Below are positions 18,767-28,033 of a stretch of 64,000 nt of DNA, piece after piece. The position numbers were made by a program, and so were the translations under genes. The first letter of the stretch is position 1. Each line of letters begins with the position of its first letter. This stretch comes from an uncultured Eubacterium sp. (GTDB lineage Bacteria > Bacillota > Clostridia > Lachnospirales > Lachnospiraceae), in NCBI GenBank assembly GCA_910584065.1, contig CAJTZN010000004.1:51729-115728 (forward strand), written 5' to 3'. The notes beneath the pieces were generated by a model. The model searched no databases. It had not been told where the DNA came from and saw only the letters and a list, made by a program, of their open reading frames with translations.

Positions 18767-19672
18767 TTAATCCAAGTTTTTCTTCCCTACCACCTTCACA
18801 TACGACGGCAGTTTTTTTTTCTTCAGCGCCTTGCTGTATTCTTTCTTCTTACTCGCTGGTACCTCGATGACTAGACCCTTTCTCGCGCCCTTGAAAATTC
18901 CCTTCCCCCATTTTTTTATCTTTTTAGATCTTATAACCACTTTACGAAGCTGGACTTTTCGATCCGAAGTACAAAACACAGCATCTCCAATCTGTTCAAC
19001 ATTTTCAGGAATTGTAACTTTCTCCAGTGAAAGCATGCCCATAAAACATCCATACTCAAATTTCTTTAATGAATTCGGAAGTGTTAACTTCCTGAGATTT
19101 TCACAACAAGAAAAACTACAAAATCCCAGTACCTCTACCCCTTCCTGAACTGTAACTTTTTCCAATCTGAAGTTACCAGAAAAAGCAAAATCTTTTACTT
19201 TTTTTACCCCAGATGGAATATTCACTTCAGTCAGTCCCGAATCTTCAAAAGCATCAATCCCTATCTCTTTTAACCCCGACGGCAGCTTAACCTTCTTCAA
19301 TTTTTTTGTTCTAGTAAACGCTTGCATCCCTATTACTCGGACCGAATCAGGCAATTCCAAACTCTTTAAGTTATAAAACTCCCCAAGATAAGGCGCCACA
19401 CTCGTGATACCTTCCTTTACGACGATCTTCTGCACATCCTCTTCAAAATGAGACCATCCCGGCATGTTGGAAGCCGATTCCTCACTGTCCAATTCACAAC
19501 TCTCCATATCACCTTTCCCGGTAAATACCAGTTCCTTCGTCTTAGTATCATACGTCCATCTTATATTGCTCTTCCACTTCCCCTTCTTCACCTTCGCCTG
19601 CACCTGCGTACCGCATAATACGGCACACAGGCAGACGGACAAAAGCAGAAGATACCTTTTTCGTTTTCCCAT
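18767..19672 (-). CDS. Secreted BspA-type leucine-rich repeat protein
   Basis: 301 residues, signal peptide ending near TQVQA, then WKSNIRWTYDTKTKELVFTG (a common lead-in of this family) and about seven LRR_5 repeats such as LKSLELPDSVRVIGMQAF and LKKVKLPSGLKEIGIDAF. A lysine-rich tail follows. The repeats form a curved beta-solenoid, usually an adhesion or protein-binding surface. The start has AAGGAGGAGACG before ATG. It lies 16 bases downstream of the subtilase gene and is presumably co-transcribed with it; the binding-domain protein follows. No anchor motif was seen. Confidence 0.85.
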   Translation of the reverse strand: MGKRKRYLLLLSVCLCAVLCGTQVQAKVKKGKWKSNIRWTYDTKTKELVFTGKGDMESCELDSEESASNMPGWSHFEEDVQKIVVKEGITSVAPYLGEFYNLKSLELPDSVRVIGMQAFTRTKKLKKVKLPSGLKEIGIDAFEDSGLTEVNIPSGVKKVKDFAFSGNFRLEKVTVQEGVEVLGFCSFSCCENLRKLTLPNSLKKFEYGCFMGMLSLEKVTIPENVEQIGDAVFCTSDRKVQLRKVVIRSKKIKKWGKGIFKGARKGLVIEVPASKKKEYSKALKKKKLPSYVKVVGKKNLD

Positions 19673-19688
19673 CGTCTCCTCCTTTCTT

Positions 19689-22600
19689 TCACCCCATCGC
19701 TTCTTCCGTTATGGTGTCAATTGGCTGCAGTTCCCCTGTATCTCCCCACAGGCAGATCGCGTTCCAGTAATATCCTTCACCCACTGGCACTCTCGCTGTA
19801 TAAATTGGTTTTTTCTCCTGTCCGCGATAAACCTTGATCATCGCTCCTGATCTTGCTATCTCCTTCTCAGATCCAACCGGGTAGTCTTCTGTATAATTAC
19901 GGACAAAGAATAAATAAACAGCATCCTTTTCGAACTTGTGGATTTTGATCGTCTCTGCACCAGAAGCGTCCCTTACATCTCTGTCTAAACTTGCGCGGTT
20001 CCGGTCGCTTTGGAATACATCTCCCAGTTCCGGATATGTCGTCTTTTCGACACGGCAGGTCAGATAAAATTGTTCCGCATATGGAAACATTGCCATCATA
20101 AGAAGATCTAAATCCAATGAAGAATCTTCCCATGTCATCTCAACTCGGTATGCTGAGTTTTTATTACTATTGTCGTCATGATCATCACTTGCAGCGTCAA
20201 ACTCAAAACAATAAAACGTACACATCTCTTCGGAATCATCTTCTGTCTCCTGTATCTGGCCTTCGTCCTGATTCCCCTCTTCTTCCAGTTCCGGAATCTC
20301 GTTTTCATCGGCACCTAGCACCTGTCCCCCGGAAAATCTACAGCACAGCTTCTGTTTCTTTTCCTGTTTTTCCACCATCTTTAACGTGCTATCATTAGCC
20401 ACGATAACATCAAAAGAATTTGTATCTGACTTAATATCCATCAGCATCTCTCCGGATTGTTCATCACGGAGTTCGTATATTTCAGCAATTAAGTCTTCCT
20501 CTTTTTCTTCTCCTTTTTCTTTTACTGCCTTCTTTTTCCCTCTATAATATTTATATGCTTCCGTTTTTTCTCTTAAGTTGTTGAGATCTATTTTCTTAAG
20601 CTTATTTGTAATTCGCTTAACCGCCTCCGTATTATTATCACAAAGTTCTTTAAGCTGATGAGCATAATCATAAGACTTCTTCAAAGCATAGGCACTTTTC
20701 AGATGTTTTAACTGGATATACTTTCCACTATTTAGTATCCCGTTGTAATCCTTTTGTGCCGAATAGATGGATATCGCTGATTTATCAGATTCAAACCCAG
20801 TAAACTCTCCCTTCCTGACTTTGACTTTGCCTAATAATGCCTTTGCCACCCGTTTGGCATCTTGATACCGACGCTCAACATACTTTGTGGAGTCTGCCTT
20901 CTTTGCACCTTTATAAACATCGGAATGTGTAATTGCCTTCCATATAATCTTTTTCTTCTTCGTCCCACTCCAGCAGAAACTGCTATGGGCATATGTATCG
21001 GTTGCCGTATGGAGCGCCATCCCAAGCAAAACCAAACTTCGCTCCTTTTTCGGAATGGTGCCGTCGGCTTTTTGTTTACAGTATTCATGAATTTTCTCCC
21101 ACTTCCATTTTCCAATCCTCTCCGTATCTTTAAATGCTGCATTGATACCTTGATAAGAATTTTTCAATTCAGTATTATCCTTCTTCTGAAAAACAGAAGA
21201 ATCCGTATCAGTAAGATCTAACTCACCATCATCATACATGTCTTTAGCAAGCGTATACAAATAGTAAAAGCTTGCTAAATAATTTGAGACAACGGTCTTC
21301 TCCCCCTTATAAATCTCATCTTTTCCGTAATACCCGTGAAACCACGGAGCAACATGCATACCCCTGCACCCTGATTTTTCGTTATCTACAAATGTAGCTC
21401 CCCTTTTTAATATTTTTACATACTTTTCTAATTCATTCCATGTCTCTTTCTCTTCATCTACATAAGAAGACACAAATGCCTCATGCTCCTCCCCCCGCCA
21501 GTTCCCATACAGATTCCTGACTTCCTCGTCCACATCAATCTCCTCTGTATTTTCTAACAAGACCTCTTTCGGATCTTCCTCATACTGCCTTTCAAACTCA
21601 TCATAGTTCTTCAGCGCATACTCGCAATCAATCAACCCATAACCGCAATCACTGGATGTTCCGCATTCACGGGCAGTGGCCTGAAGCAGCTTCCGAATAA
21701 ACCCGGCCGATTTGGAAGTATCCTTCTGCCACAAAATGGAAGCCAGTCCGACCACATGCGGAACCGCCATACTTGTGCCAGAAAAGATCTGCATACTGTC
21801 AAACGCGCCTCTGGAAAGGACGAATTCTCCCGGAGCAACTACTTCGATCTCCTTGCCACTCGCGCTTTTCACCGACCGCTCCGCAAGACTATCCACCGAA
21901 CCCACTGCCATAACTTCAGGATAAGCTGCCGGATATTCGACATGCTGTCCATTTCCGGCCGCTGCTATAATTAAAATCCCTGCATCCTTTGCCTTTTTCA
22001 CAGCCTGATGTAGTTTGGCTGAATCCCCATCCATGCCGAAACTCATGCTGATAATATCGGAATCCTGTTCGATCGCCCAGTCGATCGCCTGGACAACGCG
22101 ATCCACGGTCGTCACATTATCCTTATCCAATACTTTTGCCGATATAAGATCGACAGTCGGATTCACACCCTGATTCCACTCATATCCGCTCTCTAAAACT
22201 TCAAGCAGGGAACCTTCCACCTGCGGCTTTTCTCCCTCCGCATCATCTGCGTCCGGCTTCTGCACATTCCCCGACTCATCATAATACTGATATACATTTT
22301 TATCTTCCGCACTGTCAGATCCGATCTCCACCTGCTTTCCGTTCGGGTTGGAAGCGAGCACCTCAGCAATCGCCGTCCCATGTCCGCTCACATCCTCATA
22401 TAACTCGGAATAGTCATCTTCGCCCGGTACAAAATTCTTCCTTTCACTCACATAAACCTCATCACTGTAATTCACGCCCGAATCCAATAGCGCTACCCGG
22501 ATCGCGCCATTCGGATGATCCAGTGCTTCTTTCACAACATCCGAATCCGCATGGATCATCTCCATGTTCCAGTCCTGGTTTTCGATATCATGATACACAT

Positions 22601-23423
22601 ACGCGTCCGTTTCGGGATCAAACTCCTCATCCTCCTGTTCCTCTGAAACCTGCGACGCAGTGACACAGTCCAAAACGCCTTCACCCGGACAGGTTACTTT
22701 TCCATCCGCAAATCTTGCCTGAAATCCAAATTTCGTACTCTGACCGGGGTGGATCGTGGCATTATACGTTTTATTTCCAATTCGATAACAGCCGTTTGTG
22801 TTTGAAATCATGTCAGCATTCCAAATCGTTTCGATTGATCCCGAAAAATCAAACGACACATTCCAGTCTTCTATATCCTCCGAGGTGTGGTTATACAATT
22901 CGACCTCGATATTAGCATAGTTTTCCCACTGATCAACGATGCGATACTCCGTCTCATATTCTTCTTTTGCATTGACCCGTCTTGTTTTCTGCCGAAACCC
23001 GGCTTTCCCCAGATCCTCAAACGACGCGCCCTCGATCTGGCATCCAAACGATACACTCTCGCCGGGATTGACCGAACGATTGTATTCCTTGCACTCGAAA
23101 ACGCACTGTTTGCCGTCCTGACGGCACGCTGCATTCCATGAATTTATCACGGTTCCGTTCGAAAGTTCCAGCAGAACGCTCCAATTTTTCAATACACTGC
23201 TTCCCGTATTAGTTACTTCAACTTCTGCGATAAATCCATCCGTCCAGCTATTTTGTTCCCTTACATTGACACAGTAACCGTCTCCGGAGATTACGATCGA
23301 ATCCATCTGCCCTGATTCGCCTGCCTGTACCATCTCCACACCGCAAAAATTGCTGATGAACAAACTCATCACCAAAAATACTGCGATTATCCTTATCCAC
23401 TTAGTTTTCACCATTGCCTCCAT
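19689..23423 (-). CDS. Secreted subtilisin-like (S8) protease with binding modules and a phospholipase C-like tail
   Basis: A 1244-residue exported protein. Signal peptide to about residue 34; two CBM2/3-like modules (about 40-145 and 150-255; NWSVLLELSNGTVINSWNA, DWNVSFDFSGSIETIWNAD). The S8 domain has Asp314 (VALLDSGVNY), His348 (GHGTAIAE), Asn491 (AAGNGQ) and Ser551 (SGTSMAVPH), with an acidic insertion of about 60 residues after the His. Residues about 655-850 (GMHVAPWFHGYYG, LGMALHTATDTYAHSSFCW) have the spaced His/Asp pattern of zinc-dependent phospholipase C/DUF6765-like helical domains. The C-terminal part is acidic then beta-rich. The start could also be ATG 23414 or GTG 23411, which sits best behind GGAGG. 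Probably processes or degrades surface proteins. Confidence 0.85.
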   Translation of the reverse strand: MEAMVKTKWIRIIAVFLVMSLFISNFCGVEMVQAGESGQMDSIVISGDGYCVNVREQNSWTDGFIAEVEVTNTGSSVLKNWSVLLELSNGTVINSWNAACRQDGKQCVFECKEYNRSVNPGESVSFGCQIEGASFEDLGKAGFRQKTRRVNAKEEYETEYRIVDQWENYANIEVELYNHTSEDIEDWNVSFDFSGSIETIWNADMISNTNGCYRIGNKTYNATIHPGQSTKFGFQARFADGKVTCPGEGVLDCVTASQVSEEQEDEEFDPETDAYVYHDIENQDWNMEMIHADSDVVKEALDHPNGAIRVALLDSGVNYSDEVYVSERKNFVPGEDDYSELYEDVSGHGTAIAEVLASNPNGKQVEIGSDSAEDKNVYQYYDESGNVQKPDADDAEGEKPQVEGSLLEVLESGYEWNQGVNPTVDLISAKVLDKDNVTTVDRVVQAIDWAIEQDSDIISMSFGMDGDSAKLHQAVKKAKDAGILIIAAAGNGQHVEYPAAYPEVMAVGSVDSLAERSVKSASGKEIEVVAPGEFVLSRGAFDSMQIFSGTSMAVPHVVGLASILWQKDTSKSAGFIRKLLQATARECGTSSDCGYGLIDCEYALKNYDEFERQYEEDPKEVLLENTEEIDVDEEVRNLYGNWRGEEHEAFVSSYVDEEKETWNELEKYVKILKRGATFVDNEKSGCRGMHVAPWFHGYYGKDEIYKGEKTVVSNYLASFYYLYTLAKDMYDDGELDLTDTDSSVFQKKDNTELKNSYQGINAAFKDTERIGKWKWEKIHEYCKQKADGTIPKKERSLVLLGMALHTATDTYAHSSFCWSGTKKKKIIWKAITHSDVYKGAKKADSTKYVERRYQDAKRVAKALLGKVKVRKGEFTGFESDKSAISIYSAQKDYNGILNSGKYIQLKHLKSAYALKKSYDYAHQLKELCDNNTEAVKRITNKLKKIDLNNLREKTEAYKYYRGKKKAVKEKGEEKEEDLIAEIYELRDEQSGEMLMDIKSDTNSFDVIVANDSTLKMVEKQEKKQKLCCRFSGGQVLGADENEIPELEEEGNQDEGQIQETEDDSEEMCTFYCFEFDAASDDHDDNSNKNSAYRVEMTWEDSSLDLDLLMMAMFPYAEQFYLTCRVEKTTYPELGDVFQSDRNRASLDRDVRDASGAETIKIHKFEKDAVYLFFVRNYTEDYPVGSEKEIARSGAMIKVYRGQEKKPIYTARVPVGEGYYWNAICLWGDTGELQPIDTITEEAMG

Positions 23424-23593
23424 TCCTGTGTACCGTTACACACGTTAACCATATCTGTTACCATTACCGTTGCTATCGTCACTTCTGAAAAATGACTCGT
23501 GTAGTAGTATATCATATAGTTGGTATGAAGTCCAGCAAAAAACATTTATAATTAAATACATTTAAACCCGGAACTATAGTTCCGCCTCCCCGA

Positions 23594-23630
23594 CAAAAAA
23601 CTGCCAAGACACCCCCCGTGTCCTGGCAGC
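23594..23630 (-). terminator. Rho-independent terminator of the GT2-LCP operon
   Basis: On the minus strand CTGCCAGGACAC pairs with GTGTCTTGGCAG around a G-rich loop, followed by TTTTTTG. It lies about 25 bases after the stop of the LCP gene. The plus-strand reading also has a short T tract. Confidence 0.9.
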
Positions 23631-23654
23631 TTTTCCCCCTTCCCCTCGTTCCAT

Positions 23655-24704
23655 TTACGAATCAATCTGGCATACATCCGCTATCTTCTTTTGCACCTTC
23701 TCTATGGAAGCCGGATCCGGAAGCCAGACATAAAACTCATGCTGCTGATATTCCATCAGCTTCTCACGGCCCTCCTCTCCCTTGATCTGGGCAGACGTGA
23801 ACTCCCACTCCGCACGGTCCTCCACCTGCATCCGCAGCAGCGAGAGCACCTCACCCGCCCCCATATCTGTCTTCACGTTATCTTTCCACAGCTGATACAG
23901 CTTATCGGCATCCATTTCCAACAGGGAAACATGACACAATTTGTCGATTATGGCACGCATCATTTCGATACCGTTCTTCCCTCTTCTCAACTCGCCTTCA
24001 TTAAAATGATGCCGCTCCCGGATAAACGTTGCTGCCTTTTTTCCATTGACATGGTTGCTGCCTTTTTTAAACGACGTATCCCAATCTGTTTGAAAACTCT
24101 CTACCGCCTCCACATCTACGCCGCCGATCGCATCGATCAGCGTCCGAAACCCGGCCATCGTGGTCTGGACATAGTAATCGATCTTCGTATCCAAAAATCC
24201 CTCGACTGTTTTCACAAGAGTCGATGTACCGTACAGGCTGACATGGCATAATTTTGTCTTCGGGTTGTTTTTCCGCGCTTCTTTGATCCCCTTGATCTGA
24301 TCCTTTGTCAGACCGTTCGCCTTCAGATTTTTTTCTTCCTCTTCGCTCATCTCTGGCGGATCCACGACTTCCAAATACGTATCCCGCGAGATGTTTGTGA
24401 TCAGGATCTTTTTGCTGACCGGATTTACCGTGAGCAGCAGATTGAGATCGCTCCTGCCAACCCTTTTCTTTTTCATGGAACTGGTAAGATCCAGACCGCT
24501 CACCAGCACCTGAAACGGCTTTTCCGTAATACCGGCCTGTTCCGCATCCCCTTCTGCTGCCTTTCCTGTTTTCCCCTCTGCCGTTTCAATCCTCTCGACG
24601 ACTTCCTGCCCCTGAATATGCTCGATCAACACGCTGAGCCCCAGCATACTGCCGGCAATCATCGCCAAAGAAAGAATGGCAAGGATTATTTTTTCCTTTT
24701 TCAT
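23655..24704 (-). CDS. LytR-CpsA-Psr (LCP) family cell wall ligase
   Basis: 349 residues with an N-terminal membrane anchor (ILAILSLAMIAGSMLGLSVLI) and an extracytoplasmic LCP domain: VLVSGLDLT, RSDLNLLLTVNPVSKKILITNISRDTYLEV, IGGVDVEAV and RERHHFNEGELRRGKNG. These hold the conserved Asp and Arg residues that bind the polyprenyl pyrophosphate head group. LCP proteins attach wall polymers such as teichoic acids or capsule to peptidoglycan. ATG follows AAAGGAGG. It is the last gene after GT2, response regulator and histidine kinase, and ends at the terminator, so it is likely part of a regulated envelope operon. Confidence 0.92.
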   Translation of the reverse strand: MKKEKIILAILSLAMIAGSMLGLSVLIEHIQGQEVVERIETAEGKTGKAAEGDAEQAGITEKPFQVLVSGLDLTSSMKKKRVGRSDLNLLLTVNPVSKKILITNISRDTYLEVVDPPEMSEEEEKNLKANGLTKDQIKGIKEARKNNPKTKLCHVSLYGTSTLVKTVEGFLDTKIDYYVQTTMAGFRTLIDAIGGVDVEAVESFQTDWDTSFKKGSNHVNGKKAATFIRERHHFNEGELRRGKNGIEMMRAIIDKLCHVSLLEMDADKLYQLWKDNVKTDMGAGEVLSLLRMQVEDRAEWEFTSAQIKGEEGREKLMEYQQHEFYVWLPDPASIEKVQKKIADVCQIDS

Positions 24705-24806
24705 TGTAAAACCTCCTTTGCTTTTGATCTGTCCTTCCTACTCATAGTAAACGTTGTTCATTTCAAGACAATCATGAAGTTGTAAGGAAGTTGTAAAAAG
24801 ATGCGG

Positions 24807-26162
24807 CTAAAAAACAACTGTCACTTCCGTTCCCTTTCCCACCGCGCTCTCATACTGAATCTCGGCCCGGTGCAGCGTTACAATGTCCTGACAGAGTGCC
24901 AGTCCCAGTCCGGTTCCGCCGCTCTCCCGGCTCCTCGCCTTATCGACGCGGTAAAACGGCTCCGTGATGTGCCCCAGTTCTTCCGGCTCCATGCCGATGC
25001 CGTTATCACGGATCGCAAATTTCCCGTCCTCATAATGAATCTTAACCTCTCCTCCGCGGTCGCAGGCGCGGACCGCATTTTCCAAAAGATTGCGGAACAG
25101 GCAGACCAGCAGTTCTTTTACGCCCTGCACCGAAAAATCCATTCCCTCCGAGACGACCGCCAGCTCCTTTTCCCGGATGAGGGGTTCACAGCTTTCGTAC
25201 GCTTCCCGCAGGCATTCGCCGACCGACACCTCCGCCATTTTCATCCGTTCGTCCCGATTCCCCATTTCACCGCCATCCTGAACACTGGCCAGCAGCAATA
25301 ACTGGCTCGCCATCTGCTGCATGCGCCGGCTCTCGCTCTGGATATAGCGGAGCGCCTGAATCTGCCTGTCCGCATCCGCGTTTCCGCGCAGCAGGTACTC
25401 CGAATAGCCGCCGATCGAGGTGAGCGGCGTGCGGAGTTCATGCGCCAGATTTGCCACGAACCGCTGCTGCGACTCGATCTTATTCTGCACGGCAGCCGTC
25501 ATGATATTAAAATCCCGGCCAAGCTGCGCGATCTCATCCTTCCCCTGCACGGGAATCCACTCGTAATTGCCGTCCGCTACCTCCCTCGTCTTCTGCGACA
25601 GGCGGTCGAGAGGCCGCATCAGCCGGCGCATCATGATGTAGAGCACGACGGCCAGCACGACTGAAATAATACCGCTCAGTGCCAGAAAAATAAGCCGCAG
25701 CTTGTCCCACAGCTTCGTCAGTCCGGTCAGGGAGCGGATCGCGGCCAGGCGGTACGAAGTCCCATTGATCGCAAACGCCGTGACCACATAAGCGGTCTGG
25801 ACGCCATCCTGCCGCCGGATCGTGACGGTCTCTTCCGGCGGGACGTCTTCCGTCACGCCCTCGCTGGCAAACACCTTCGCGTCATTCTGCCATAACACGA
25901 ACGACAGGCTGTTCTCCCGGAACATCCCCTCGTACTCTTTCATGATGGAAAAGAACTCCTTCTCTCCCGGCGCCTTTTTCCCAAAGGCCGCGATATCATT
26001 TGACAGCGACCGCCGGATCACCTCATGTTCCCCGAGCATACGCGTCTTTTCTTCTGCCATATTGTGTGAATAGGAAATGTAAAAAACGAGAACGATCCCG
26101 CTGTTGAGAAAAATAAGAAATAATAAGAACACAGAAAGATAGATCTTTTTCCAAAATTTCAT
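24807..26162 (-). CDS. Sensor histidine kinase (membrane-bound)
   Basis: 451 residues. Two membrane segments (about 8-30 and 155-180) flank an extracytoplasmic sensor region; a HAMP-like stretch (RRLMRPLDRLSQKTREVADGN) leads to the phosphoacceptor box FVANLAHELRTPLTS and the HATPase motifs NLLENAVRA, IRDNGIGM and GGTGLGLAL. Its ATG overlaps the response regulator stop by four bases (ATGA), a sign of translational coupling. The signal sensed is unknown. Link to wall polymer assembly is inferred from the LCP and GT2 genes in the same unit. Confidence 0.93.
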   Translation of the reverse strand: MKFWKKIYLSVFLLFLIFLNSGIVLVFYISYSHNMAEEKTRMLGEHEVIRRSLSNDIAAFGKKAPGEKEFFSIMKEYEGMFRENSLSFVLWQNDAKVFASEGVTEDVPPEETVTIRRQDGVQTAYVVTAFAINGTSYRLAAIRSLTGLTKLWDKLRLIFLALSGIISVVLAVVLYIMMRRLMRPLDRLSQKTREVADGNYEWIPVQGKDEIAQLGRDFNIMTAAVQNKIESQQRFVANLAHELRTPLTSIGGYSEYLLRGNADADRQIQALRYIQSESRRMQQMASQLLLLASVQDGGEMGNRDERMKMAEVSVGECLREAYESCEPLIREKELAVVSEGMDFSVQGVKELLVCLFRNLLENAVRACDRGGEVKIHYEDGKFAIRDNGIGMEPEELGHITEPFYRVDKARSRESGGTGLGLALCQDIVTLHRAEIQYESAVGKGTEVTVVF

Positions 26163-26812
26163 TCCGCATCCTCCAATCGATACCCCATCTTATACACGGT
26201 CTTTATGTACTGTTCCAGACCGAGTTTCTGGCGCAGTTTCTGGATATGGACATCTACCGTTCTCGTATCCCCCGCAAAATCATACCCCCAGGCAAGCTCC
26301 AAAAGCTTCTCCCTCGACAGCGCGATATTGCGGTTGCGCACAAGCGTTTCAAATAATTCATATTCCTGCGGCGTCAGATCGGCCGGAACACCGCCTTTAT
26401 ACACTTTCCTGCCCTGCATGTCGATCGTCACGCCCCCGATCTGGATGCGCGCCTCATCTTTTCCGTTCCGGCGCAGGATGACGTTGACCCGGGCCAATAG
26501 TTCCACGATCTCAAACGGTTTGACCAGATAATCGTCCGCCCCCGCCCGGAAACCCTTCATCTTATCCTCGATCCCCTCTTTGGCCGTGACGAACATGACC
26601 GGCATATGCCGGCAGTACTCCGCCAGTTGGAACCCGTCCAGTCCCGGCAGCATGACATCGAGCAGGACGAGATCAAAAGTTTCATCTTCCAGTACTTTTT
26701 TCGCCTCCCGGCCGTCCGCCGCCGCGCTGCACTGATGGCCGACCAATTCTAAATTCCAGCAGATGAGATTGCGGATCGTCTCCTCATCTTCCACCACGAG
26801 TATATGTGCCAT
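26159..26812 (-). CDS. OmpR/PhoB-family response regulator
   Basis: 217 residues. The receiver domain has the acidic pair VEDEE, phosphoacceptor Asp in LVLLDVMLPGLDG, the switch region MFVTAKEG and Lys in DDYLVKPF. The DNA-binding part is a winged helix with LTPQEYELFETLVRN, TVDVHIQKLRQKLG and VYKMGYRLE. It is the cognate partner of the histidine kinase gene that overlaps it. GGAGGGATCCGGGGAA provides the ribosome binding site. Confidence 0.95.
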   Translation of the reverse strand: MAHILVVEDEETIRNLICWNLELVGHQCSAAADGREAKKVLEDETFDLVLLDVMLPGLDGFQLAEYCRHMPVMFVTAKEGIEDKMKGFRAGADDYLVKPFEIVELLARVNVILRRNGKDEARIQIGGVTIDMQGRKVYKGGVPADLTPQEYELFETLVRNRNIALSREKLLELAWGYDFAGDTRTVDVHIQKLRQKLGLEQYIKTVYKMGYRLEDAE

Positions 26813-26827
26813 TTCCCCGGATCCCTC

Positions 26828-27802
26828 CTATTCGCCGGCCGGCTCCTCCGGCCTGTCCAAAATATCCTGAACCGCGTATTTCGGCCTTCCTTTCGTCTCC
26901 ATATATACTTTGCCGATGTATTCCCCCACGACGCCGATCGCCAGAAGCTGCAATCCCCCGAGCGCCCAGATCGACACGATCAGGCTGCTCCAGCCGGGCA
27001 CCGTATCCCCGATCGCAAACTGCCAGATCGAGTAGGCGAGCATCAGTATACTGACAAAAAAGATCACAAAGCCCAGCCACACGATAAAACGGATCGGTTT
27101 GACGCTGAACGAAGAAATGCCGTCAAACGCAAACGCCAGCATTTTTTTCAGCGGATACTTGCTCTCCCCCGCAAACCGCTCATGCCGCTCATAATACACC
27201 TTCGCCGACGGATAGCCGATCAGCGGGATCATCCCCCGCAGAAACAGATGCACTTCCTTATAGTTCTCGAGCTGGTCGAGCACGCGTTTACTCATCAGGC
27301 GGTAATCCGCGTGATTGAACACGATATCGACGCCCATCCACGCCATGATCTTGTAAAATCCCTCGGCGGTCGCCTTCTTAAAAAATGTATCCTTTTTCCG
27401 GCTGCTCCGCACGCCGTACACGACATCATTTCCCTCGTAATATTTCTCGATCATCTCATCAATGGCATTGACATCGTCCTGCAGATCCGCGTCGAGCGAG
27501 ATCGCCACGTCCGCGCGTTCTTTCGCGTACATCAGCCCCGCCAGCACCGCATTCTGGTGTCCGCGGTTGCGCGATAGGTTCAGACCGCTCACATGCGCAT
27601 ACTGCTGATGCAGGCGGCTGATGATCATCCACGTCTGGTCCTTCGAGCCATCATTGACAAATAGGATCCGGCTGGCCGCGCTGACCTTCCCGTCCCCGAT
27701 CAATCCCTCCAGTTTGGCGTTTAGCTGCTTCGCCGTCTCATCGAGAACTTCTTCCTCGTTATAACAGGGCACTACCAAATATAAAATATGCTTCTCCCTC
27801 AT
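26828..27802 (-). CDS. Polyprenyl-phosphate glycosyltransferase, GT2 (GtrB/DPM1-like)
   Basis: GT2 catalytic domain (LYLVVPCYNEEEVLDE, FVNDGSKDQTW, NRGHQNAVLAGL, SLDADLQDD) followed by two C-terminal membrane helices (about residues 235-260 and 275-300). The layout is that of enzymes loading a sugar onto undecaprenyl phosphate for extracytoplasmic glycosylation. ATG 27802 is chosen over 27814 because AGAGG lies just before it. It heads the unit with the two-component system and LCP protein. A YfhO-type membrane protein elsewhere in the window (47407-50097) is a candidate user of such lipid-linked sugar. Confidence 0.9.
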   Translation of the reverse strand: MREKHILYLVVPCYNEEEVLDETAKQLNAKLEGLIGDGKVSAASRILFVNDGSKDQTWMIISRLHQQYAHVSGLNLSRNRGHQNAVLAGLMYAKERADVAISLDADLQDDVNAIDEMIEKYYEGNDVVYGVRSSRKKDTFFKKATAEGFYKIMAWMGVDIVFNHADYRLMSKRVLDQLENYKEVHLFLRGMIPLIGYPSAKVYYERHERFAGESKYPLKKMLAFAFDGISSFSVKPIRFIVWLGFVIFFVSILMLAYSIWQFAIGDTVPGWSSLIVSIWALGGLQLLAIGVVGEYIGKVYMETKGRPKYAVQDILDRPEEPAGE

Positions 27803-27949
27803 ACTACCTCTCATTTCTGCGCGGAACTTCAGTTCCGTTCACTTGTTTTAGCAACTTATCAATAAGTGCGCCGGCACTTCGTTATATCAACCATTTTATA
27901 TCATGGCCGATTCCGTGTCAAATTTTATTTCTGAAATCCTTTCCTTTAA

Positions 27950-27977
27950 TTGACATACTGCCCAAATGTGGTAAAAT
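27950..27977 (+). promoter_or_regulatory. Promoter of the ulosonate/glycerophosphate cassette
   Basis: TTGACA (27950-27955), 16-base spacer, TAAAAT (27972-27977), about 55 bases before the start at 28034. The intergenic region separates this rightward cassette from the leftward GT2 gene. Confidence 0.8.
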
Positions 27978-28033
27978 AGAATTTATGAACTAAGGTGAGA
28001 GATTGTTTTTTTATTATTTAGAGAGAATGGAAT

